Positions 22,801-33,989 of a stretch of 64,000 nucleotides of DNA are shown one piece after another. The notes beneath the pieces are model-generated. The model ran no database searches, was not told the origin of the DNA, and saw nothing but the letters and a program-made list of their open reading frames with translations. The translations under genes and the position numbers were made by a program. The number at the start of each line of letters is the position of its first letter. Within the stretch, counting starts at the first letter, position 1. The stretch comes from Bolinopsis microptera (Eukaryota; Ctenophora; Tentaculata; Lobata; Bolinopsidae): assembly GCF_026151205.1 (NCBI RefSeq), contig NC_087072.1, forward strand, positions 4,884,084 through 4,948,083. The letters run 5' to 3'.

Positions 22801-25800
22801 CACTTGAAATGTTTTTAAAGTTCTCAGTTTCTAACAACATCTTTATGAACTGGAAAGAAGCAATGAGGAGCAAGATCCAGACAACCTTACTTTTCAGCCC
22901 TCTGTGGGATATTACCATCTCCGAATCCTCTTCAGATGGTAAGGCACACCCAAACTCTGCAGGAATTATAGAGTAAGTCAATTTGGAGCTGGTGGAATAA
23001 TTTAATTTAATTTAAGTTTTAAATGAAACTGAACCTCAGCAAATGTGGACAGTACAGCAAATAATTTCAATCACAAGTGTTTCCGCGGATCTTAAGCATG
23101 ATATAATGAAGTGTACTGATCAGAGCATGCGTCGAGAAAACGGACGCAATTCTTGTTAAAATTTAAATACTGATCAGCGTGTTACTACAATCATTTTGGA
23201 GCAAATATGAATAAACTACAAGGTGGTGGAACGAATTCATCCACCTATATAAGTTACATGTATGAGACAATAATCATCATGCATCAGGGACACAGCATAC
23301 ATTTGAATAACACCATTATGGCCTAATTATCCTTTATCAAGTCTTAAGAATATAACATAAAATGAATGTCACTTAAATTTCAAGGCCATATTAGTCATGG
23401 ATCTTAGAATATTCCCGTAGACACGTCTTCCGCCCCGAGGTTTGAGACCTGGAACGGCTCGAGAGACCCCTCAGAAACAAATTTGGCTTGGGTAGACTTT
23501 CTGAATATGGGACAGTTTTGGGCAATTGACCACGCCCTTTTTTGGCGCTTTCGCGATATCTAAACCCACATATCACAACCTCTGATTGGAGAAAAGAGAT
23601 CAACTTGGGTATGAAAATGGTCATAATCAACATATTTCAAAGTCCTTACACTTAAGTTTGATGAGTTATATGACCACACCCTTTTGCGGTCTCACGAGTA
23701 ACAATTATCACACTTATTTCAGGATATCTCAGCTTCTAATTAAAACGCTCATCTTGGCATTAAAATGGTCAGAATCATTACATTGAGTGGGGTAGAGAAT
23801 GGTTTTAAAGTCTACAGACTTCAGGTTGTTGAGTTAATAGGTCAGACTTCATTTTATACGCTTGTATACAAGCACCATATACATTGTACAAGCACTATCT
23901 ACAAGCAATAAGTACAAACATAAAACTTATAGAGAAAGTTCTGACTTTGGCACTTTAAAATTACCCGATTCCTCTATCAATAGCCTAATTGTTCAAGCAA
24001 CAATATCACCTATGGGTAAGATAAATACACGTTAAGGCATCACGCTTATAGTTATACTTTATTATTATATTTTGAAGGTGATCTATGTCCATACACTGCA
24101 CTATTACAGACAATTTAAGGACAATGGAGTTGAAATGATATGGATACGGATAGCTAGTGGTGCTAAGAGTAGGTTAATATCAATATATCACCTATATAAT
24201 AACAGGATGCCCCGACCATTGGTAAAATTTTTACTTGCAGCCCATATTGCCACAGGATGTGACACTGCGTCAAGAGTAGGTACCAAATTTGCGTCATTGA
24301 ATGCTATTCCTGAAATGTACCTTGAAGGCTTTGGTAAAGGAGAACTCGATGAAGCAGAGGTCAAGAAATGCGAGGAATACTTGGGGAAAGTTTTCAAGCT
24401 TACAAGAGACATTTGACATGTTAAGAGCCTATAATCAATATAGAAATAATGATTCTATGTTTGACTTGCCACCAACATCGCACTCTATTGTACACATCCC
24501 CAGTGCAAAGGGCACTATCTCGTAAAGGACCAGTACAATATCCTAAATAGAAACAGCGTACCCCTAGATCCTTGTGGTTTTCAATGGGTACTAGAAAATG
24601 AAGAACTTTTTCCGGTAAAACATCTTCATCCTCTTCCTGGAGAATAGAACTAACGGTTACATGTTCATGTTACAAGAACAAAGATATCGACAAAATTGTG
24701 GTGGCAGATGCAAATGCTCAAAGAAAGGTGTGCTTTGCAATGCTTATTGTGTCTGTCAAAAGATTTGTTGCAACATGGACAAAGATAGAGGCCCACCTAA
24801 GAGAAAGCAGTCATTGACATCTTTAAGAAATAAACGTAGAAAGTCTAACAAAGAGTAACAAAGAGTAAATTCCTAAATTTCCTAAGGTATTGATCAATCA
24901 TATGAATGAAACAATTTTAATTTTCTTGAATATATAGGTCACACAATAAATATATAGGTCACACAATAAATATATAGGTCACAAACAAACAAAAGACAGA
25001 CACAATGAGTTAAGATACCCCATGATTTAAGTGTGTATGTACTATGTTTAATAAAAGAGAGTTATAGGAAAGTAATGTGAACTATACAGTATACATCTTG
25101 ACGACATGCCAAGTGACCGAAGTAGTGACAACTAGAAAATAAGTGAAAAAAAGTCTCCAGATGCTTCTGTCGCGTTAGGTGGAAAGGGGTCAGGCAAGTA
25201 GATTAGTGATTTTTCTTTTGCATTCGCGGCCAAGAAAAATCACTTGCTACTGCAAAAAATAGGGTTTGACCTAATAACTCAACAACCTGAAGTCTGTAGA
25301 CTTTAAAACCACTCTCTACCCCACTCAATGTGATGATTCTGACCATTTCAACACCCAATAAGAGCGTTTAGCTCCAATTAGAAGCTGAGATATTCTGAAA
25401 TAAGTGTGATAATTGTTACTCGTGAGACCGCAAAAGGGTGTGGTCATATAACTCATCAAACTTAAGTGTGAGGACTTTGAAATATGTTGATTATGACCAT
25501 TTCCATACCCAAGTTGATCTCTTTTCTCCAATCGGAAGTTAACATTATATGTGGGTTTAGATATCGTGAAAGCGCCAAAAAGGGCGTGGTCAATTGCGAA
25601 AAACTGCCCCGTATTCAGAAAGTCTACCCAAGCAAAATTTGTTTCTGAGGGGTCCCTTGAGCCGTTCCAGGTCTCAAACCTCGGGGCGGAAGACGTGTCT
25701 ACGGGAATATTCGCAGATCCTTGATTATAACACTAAATCGCTGGCAAGTCCCACGTGCAATGTTCAGTTGTTTTAGAATCTGGATTGTTATGACGTAGGC

Positions 25801-28800
25801 ATTAACTTGACGTGATGAGTGTCATGTGAATGCTACGTTGTACCTTGCAATCATGTCACAGAATATGACATGTAAGACGGGCTCCATAGGGAAATAGCAT
25901 CAGTGATGGTCCACACTTCCCGATCTTTCAAGTATACTAGCTACGAGGAGTTTCGAGATCATGGGATGTTTTCAACAGAAGCTAACTGCATGCAGTTCGT
26001 CGAACTTGGCGGTTGGCTGCATCCAGGATTTTTAGCTCCGTGATGGGTCGTTTCTGTAACCAGGTTCTGCCAGATATCTTGACAGTCTTCAAGATCTCTG
26101 GAAGCTGGAACAGATTGATTGATTTGAAGGGAGATGTAGAGGATAGTTGAACGATAGCTGCAGTAGGTAGCTGTATCATGTAGTTAGCTTCTGTTGAAAA
26201 CATCTCATGATCTCGTCGTAGCTGGTATACTTGAAAGATCGGGAAGTGCGAACCATCACTGATTACTAGTTCCCTAAGGAGCTCGTCTTATATTCCATCT
26301 TCTGTGACATGATGTCAAGGACCAAGGTACAAGTTACAACGTAGCACGGAAATGCCGCGACAGTGCCATTCGGATCCGGATGTATGACCGCCACTTGCAG
26401 TAATAAAGTAAAAAGACACAAAATCAAATCGCAAATTTAAAATGAACACGTAGTAACTAATATCACTATCACAACAGCATAGTTATAACTCATATCAATA
26501 ATGCTAATAATAATATGAGGTGGTACCTATTTATTATTTAGTGTACTTTAGTCGCATTGTTCAGCACATGGAGTTCTGCGTCAGGACACTACAAACAGCC
26601 CTCTCCGTAACATACTGTTCACTTTTTGAAGATATTATAACTGTATAGTGTATACTAGTGTAACCTGTGCATACGGCCGGAATTTCACTATCGCAGTTGA
26701 AATGCAAAAGCCTATTATATTCGAAAACACGCATTACATTTTCTTAGTTAAAACTTTGCGAAAGTATGAACTCGTTCAGTCCAAACAGACTGCAATTTAA
26801 TTTTGGGAGCCCCTCACATATCTATAAAAAGAAGATATATATATTTAAAAAATAATAATAGGAGTTATACGAGAATGCTGAGGATGGCACTTAACATAGA
26901 CTGAAAAGAGCGGCAGACAAACGCCAAGGTATATATGGACACCTCATCAGAGCATCTGATAAGATAGCTGAACGGAGGATGAGACTCGCTGCGAGTCTCA
27001 TCCTCCGTGAGTCACTCGCAGGTCATCTAGCCAGACATGAAGAACTTCTGAGACATCAACTTCTCTTCTGGGAACCCCTTCAAGGACATCGTCGAAGGGA
27101 AGACCACACCTCACATATATTGACATCCTAGTCGGAAGGACACGAGGCTTGACGAAAGCAAGGAGATTAACAAACTCATGCTGGATAGACAGATTTGGGA
27201 AAAAACTATCTCTGTTCGGACGTTGAAGCCGCCCTTAGTCTTGAAGTAAACCAGTTACCACCGACCGATTTAAAAAAACTTAATTATTTGGCTTCGTCAG
27301 AGTTTTGTCGGCATTATACCGAAAAAACCAGTCGCATATCTCTTACCGTTTTCTTGATTTAATTTAACCGTTCGGAAATTTCTCAAAGACAAACAGACAC
27401 ACAGACACATCCTTGGATTATTAGTATATAGATTATCATAATATAAATTATTTCGATGAAAGATTTGGGTGGAACACCTTAATATTATGTCTGGTTCATG
27501 TCTGCTATGACTACCTCCTCTCCAGAGACAGTGATAGTGATATCAGGGTTAGGAAAGGAAGAGCATGGGGAGCATGCCACACTCTCAAAAAACTTTGGAA
27601 ATCTAATCTTAGAAAGTCTATCAAGACCAGCGTGTTCACAGCACTAGTCGAGTCGGTGCTTCTATACGGTTCCGAGACTTGGACTATGACGAAAAGGCTA
27701 GAGACGATGGTTGATGGTTGCTATACACGAATGTTAAGAATGGCCCTTTAAAACATCAATCAATATCAAGACCATGTCAGCAACCACAGCCTGTACTGTG
27801 ATCTTCCCAAAGTCAGCTCCAAGATTACCCAACGAAGGCTCAGACTTGCAGGTCATGCTCACCGACATCCGGAGCTGACACTGAACAAACTGATCCTCTG
27901 GAAGCCGAGTCATGGACATACTAACAGGGGGCGACCTTACTTAACACTACTAGATAACCTAAAAGCAGATACTGGGCTGAAATCAGTAGATGAGATAGCT
28001 AGACTGATGGAGGACAGAAAGCTGTGGAGAACTGTTGTCAATGGATCTCGTGAATACTACCCGCCTCAAGTCAAGGAAGTCAAGTCAGTCTAGTAAAGTA
28101 GTAATGTGTCTTGCAGTTAACATTAAAATGAAGGCCAACCCAATAATGAAATATCAGGACATTGGCCTCTTTACTTTAACATGAAAATATCATCCTCTAT
28201 TCCCTCCGAAGGTTGTAACATTTTGCTAAATTATTGTAAAGTTAGCAGGTAGGTCCTGTACCATAATCCATATTACTGATCATTTCTATTTACTGGTATT
28301 GTTATCACCCAGACATCTATGCAGACATTTACTTAATTTCTTCCAGAGGTCTTCCATGTGGTGATGAGAGCAATCAAATGTGGTCAGCACCTCTCACTTT
28401 ATTATCGTTACGTTATTATTAACTCATTATATTTAAGTTATACTCATCTGCATTATTCCGTGCTGTGACCTTCTACTTGTTCGTTTTGTATAGTTGTATG
28501 TATAATTGAGTGTTTTAGATGCATAGTAGTACAGTGTGACGCTATAATTGTAGTTGGCTCTCTTATTTCTAATCATCGATTAGTTGTTTAAGATAATAAT
28601 AACTAGCATCAGAATTTATGAATTGAAATTAAGACGTCTTCAGAATTAAGGGCCCATAATCTAATTCTGTCCAGCCCAAATGACTCACAGAAAGTTCAGT
28701 GACCATCTTGGGTCATTTCCACATAAGCATAATATTTTTTACGACAAAATTATATCAAATCAGGAAATGCTCGTTTGTATTATATTATTGATTTTGATGT

Positions 28801-31800
28801 TCCTGGAAATTTGCTTATTCTATAAATCCTGCAGGTGTGCCTCGGCTTATTCGGCGAGAATGGTTTTATTTAGCAGATGGCTGAAAAGTAAGGTTGTATG
28901 GGTCTTGCTACTTTTTGCTAGTTTCCATCTCATAATGATCTTGTCACAAACTGAGAATACTATAAGAAATTCAAGTGGAGCTGAGGACGACCAGCTTGCT
29001 GTCGACAGAAGAAATCGATTCAGTAACATTTTGAGTGACGTCACAGTAAAGGTTTTAGAAGCTGACGGTATATTAGGTAATAAAGCACCTTCAAGTAAGA
29101 TCTACGAGAAAAAGAAACCCGTCATCGGTTTAGGAAGCATAAACACAAAAAGGATGAAAAAATCAGCGATGAAACAATTGCCTAGTTCTATACCAGGAAA
29201 TTTAACAGAAAATAGAGTAAGAACGCAAGATATACCCTACAAATCATTTTTCTCTCAACCAAGGCCAATGAAAGTCATTGAAAACCTTCCTGAAAAGTAC
29301 CAGAATATCGGGTTCTTAAAGAAGCAGCCAAGTTATGAGGAAATGAACGTGGAGGAAGCAATCCCACAAAGGACTTCATTCGGTGATCCGAACGAGATGA
29401 ACTGTAATGATACTTTTTGTTACCTGAACGGGAGAACTCTGAAAAAAGAATTAATCACAGAAAATCCTAAAGACATGTTCACCTTTCTCCCACCTGAAGA
29501 AGAATTTCTGAAAGAATTTAAGAACCCCTGCTGGAAAGGAAATGATCTTCTTGACCGGGAGGCCATGTTTTGCTTACCTTACTTTTTCATCATCGGTTTC
29601 ACAAAAGCTGGAACGACAGATCTATTTGGACTCCTCAAAAAACACGTCCTTATAAGCTCCCGAGCCAGGAAAGAAACACATTTCTTTGACAGGAGAAGTC
29701 GAGGAAGAGCAATGCCAATGCATCGAGCTCCCCATGGTTTGCCCAGATCATTCAGGTTCTACGCTAATAGAGGTTCGTATCGAGACTATCTGATGCCAAC
29801 TTACCAAGAAGTTGAAGGAACGGATGTCCTGTTTCACGGAATTACTATGGACGCTACCCCCTCCTACGTATGGGACAACGAGTTTTGGGAAACGTTCCAC
29901 CCCGGTTACAAAGAGCCACCAGTGACTACCGCAGACACTCTTGCAAAACTTAATCCTAAAACCAAATTTATATTCTCCTTGCGGGACCCGATCAATCGGA
30001 TGCGATCAGCGTACCAGTTTTTCTGTAAGAGTTTGCAAACATACAAGTGCGACAGGCCCATTACACCGGAGAAATATCATAATTTGGTGGCGGAGGCGGT
30101 TGATAAGTTTAATAACTGCCTGAAAGAGAACACTTTGAGAGGATGCACTTATAGCACTAAAACCCACCAACTAGCGACCCATTTATATGCAAGTATCTAC
30201 CATGTCTATATTCTCGACTACATGAAGGTTTTTCCCAAGAATCAGATCTATATACTCCAGATGGAGGAACGTACCCGGGACCCGATCACCACTATCAATA
30301 ATCTCTGTGACTTCCTGGAGATACCACGATTTCCTGCGAGGATATTGAAGAAGATTTTTGAAGAGCGGGAAGGAATCGCAAGGAATCAGATAAGTGATGA
30401 ATTGAAGATCCCCTATGTTCTGCCAGAGACAACTAAACTCCTTGAGAAGTTCTTCAGACCGTATCTCAGAGACCTAGTTGATCTGCTAGGTGACGAGAAG
30501 TGGTATTGGAGTCGTCCTCACTGACAGAAGAACTGATGTAGATCGGTCATTAGCACCTTTGACCGTTTAACCATATAAAATTCGAGCTAATCAAGTTTTA
30601 TGTTTGCAGGGTTCTATGACATTTTAAACCACAAAGCTTTCAAGTGTGTAGTATTAAGGTATTAACGTTAGTAATATTTGATTCAATTGGAAAACTTACA
30701 AATTTTATTGGAGCGGTCTTGTGAACTAAACCTCTTTGAGGAGCATTCCCTAACAGCCAATAAAGCTGGCATACGATACAATAATATGATGTGACATAAC
30801 GTATTCATATCATTATTTACACGAAACAAAACACTCGGAACACTGGCGAGCTAACTGGTTAGCTAACGAGGTTTTCTTTGTATATGGTAGCTTGCGACCG
30901 TGCGAGCGTGCGTGAATACGTGCCCGCCCACGTTCCTACCTGCGCAAAGTTATTTTGAGTGATAATCTGAATTACCTTACTCGGGATTATTATGACCGGG
31001 ATAAAGTGGTGGGTTTAGGGTAATTTCGCCATATTTTTCCCGAACCACATTTTCACCGGTCGTTAATAAACCCGCCTACTCAGCTTTTAGGGTTCCCAAG
31101 GGGTATGGGTGCTCATATTTTAATCGTTGTCTTATATTCACTAAAGAAGACTATTGGGACACTTGTTGTAGGTTTTTCGACTTCATTTGGCTAAAATTGC
31201 AATAAATTCACCTTTTTGCCCAATTCTTGTCATATATCCTTATTGTCAAATTTGATTTAAATAGGCCATTTTTTTATTTCTTAGGTATTGACTATCTCTA
31301 CATAATGAAATAGGACTCAAAGTAAAAGTAACAGTTAAATTAAAACTTGAATTAATTAAAACTGATGAAAGGGATGATCCAGATGAAGATAACGAAGATG
31401 ATTACAACTTATTGGAAGACTAAACATCTCTCCCTTTATCTTAATATCGATCTGGTTGTTACACTTCAAATGTTAAAAATTATTTTCGGGAAGTTGGTCG
31501 TTTAGCTCCGGACAGTCTATGCAACGTCTATGCAACGTCCGTGCAACAACAAAAGAACCGTCTATGCAACGTCTATGCAACGTCCCTGCACAATGAACAC
31601 TCTATGCACACTCCCTGCACGGTCAGTCTATGCAACGTCTATGCAACGTCTATGCAACGTCCCTGCACAGTACCATATGAACACCGGCTACTAGCCGGCT
31701 ACTAGCCGGCTAGTAGCCACTTTTGTAATAACAGATCCTCAACTTCACATTAACAACCGGCTACTAACCGGCACTTGAAAAGTGGTCACTAGCCGGCTAC

Positions 31801-33937
31801 TAACCGGCTACTAGCCGGCTAGTGACCACAAAGTAGCTACTAACCGGCTACTAAGCGGTCACTAGCCGGCTATTAGCCGAGCTCTAAAGCAGACCTATTA
31901 GTAAGTGCCGGCTACTAGTAGGTCTGCTTTAGAGCTCGGCTAATAGCCGGCTAGTGACCGCTTAGTAGCCGGTTAGTAGCCACTTTGTGGTCACTAGCCG
32001 GCTAGTAGCCGGTTAGTAGCCGGCTAGTGACCACTTTTCAAGTGCCGGTTAGTAGCCGGTTGGTAATGTGAAGTTGAGGAGCTGTTATTACAAAAGTGGC
32101 TACTAGCCGGCTAGTAGCCGGTGTTCATATGGTACTGTGCAGGGACGTTGCATAGACGTTGCATAGACGTTGCATAGACTGACCGTGCAGGGAGTGTGCA
32201 TAGAGTGTTCATTGTGCAGGGACGTTGCATAGACGTTGCATAGACGGTTCTTTTGTTGTTGCATGGACGTTGCATAGACGTTGCATAGACTGTCCGGAGC
32301 TAAACGACCAAGTTGCCTTATTTTCCATCTAGTTTGATTAACCACGAGTCATTATTTCTGTCTACTTTCAACAATTATTGATAATTCGACTTGTTTCACA
32401 AGTTTTAGCAATGCGAAAATTTCTAAACTTGCTTATCTCTAATAAGGAAATTTACATCTGAGACAAAATTTTTGAATCTAAAATTGAAAGGTTGGACACC
32501 GGTAAAATGGCGACCGGGAAAATGTGGTGGGTTTTGAGCAATTTCGCCATATTTTCCCCGAACCATATTTTAACCGGTCGTTAATAAACCCGTCGTAATA
32601 ATCCCGAGTAAGGTATATAATTGTTGGCGCGCGACGCTGAACCAACCAAGTACACTATTAATTTCATCATGTACGTATCCCACTAGGCACTAATTGATAG
32701 CATATTATTATTATTTTGAGTTAGAAGTACTATCTTGCACAGATCCGTGTCAGGTTGCATAACCAATAAAAATATGGTTACATATGTTCAAATTCAATAT
32801 AGAATTATATTAACTGGGCGGCGCTCGGCAGTCGGCATGTCACTTCGCCATATTTGCATGTTTATATAAACAGTAAAGACTGGGCCGTCCCCAGGTTGTA
32901 TGGAATATGATAAATACGCCATCACGGATCGGGAAATTGAGCGGCCATCCACAAAAGAAAAGCGGCCGCATTTCTTGTTACATTAGACTATCAGCTAATT
33001 GGATAATTGCCAATTAGTTAATTACCAAACATTTTTATTGGCTTAAAACTTTAAAATGATTAAAATCGTTTGAAACACGGAGAAATGTAGTTTTTAGAAA
33101 AACTTCAAAACTTTTTCGCTTACAAATTTGTTTCGAGATGTGGATAAAAATGCTTTGCAGAAAAACTTCGAACATTTTCAGATTGGGGAATACTAAAATC
33201 ATCAATATTTGAAGTTGAAGTTCAGTAGATCTCGGCATATTTTAATAATTAGGAATAGCTTAGCGGAAAGGGCTGAACCTGAAAAAGGTTAATCACACAA
33301 TATTAGAGTTTCATAACTAATTACAATACAGCTTTATCAAATTCCACATAAAGAAACAGCACAAAAGGACCATTTAAGATCGAATCGATTTTACCTGATG
33401 TACTATCATTTTATTGATTTTAATGATCAAAACCTCTCTGTACCGTCAATCTTGCCAATCTATACCGGGTATCTGAATGTACCGGACCTCTACTTTGCCT
33501 TTATAATTAGACCCAGTTGTGCAAGAAATACGATTTCTCACGGGGGTTTCTTTTAACTGTGCACTTTTTGTCACTCTCGCAAGAGGCCCGGTATTATAGG
33601 GGGTACTAGTGTAAACCGGCCTACGGCCGGGATTTCACTGCCGCAGTTAAAAAGGGTAGGAGTAATTACCCGCTAAGTCAAAACCCGCATTAGGTGACCC
33701 AATAGTTTCTTAAACAATAATCTCATAATCAGTTATTTCTTGTGGATAATTAAGTCATTATTAGCCATGAGGCACCACACTCCATGATCATAAGGTCTGA
33801 ACACCGAGTATTACACCTCATCACTCCCGTCTTGAACCGCTTTCTATTTTTATTTAAATCGTTATAGAAATTAACCCTTGTTAACTCCGCACCACACCCG
33901 CATATTATATTTGAAAACACGCATACCATTGTCGTAT

Positions 33938-33989
<52 letters not shown>

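Larger units (their letters stand above)
26640..27435. repeat. Dispersed repeat B, copy 1 (interrupted by LINE debris)
   Basis: The left part (26640-26830) and right part (27243-27435) each match segments of 33600-34900. Shared landmarks are ACGGCCGG.ATTTCACT, GAAAACACGCAT, CAGTCCAAACAGAC, TTACCACCG.CCGATTTAAAA, AGAGTTTTGTCG and a final CAGACACACAGACAC tract. The ends read TATACTAGTG and TTAGTATATAG, a possible short inverted terminus. The middle of this copy is LINE-derived sequence that copy 2 lacks. Confidence 0.6.

Noticed and set aside
23586-23786. Matching open frames in the two TIR arms (also 25325-25531)
   Set aside because: They are the same inverted-repeat sequence read in opposite orientation. 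Sequence identity of the arms explains the shared frame.
28680-28859. N-terminal extension of sulfotransferase copy 2 from the upstream ATG
   Set aside because: It would add a second hydrophobic segment absent from the close paralog, whose only possible ATG aligns with 28860.
32103-32345. Minus-strand open frame in the foldback
   Set aside because: It consists of translated 11-bp repeats, and both arms give equivalent frames.
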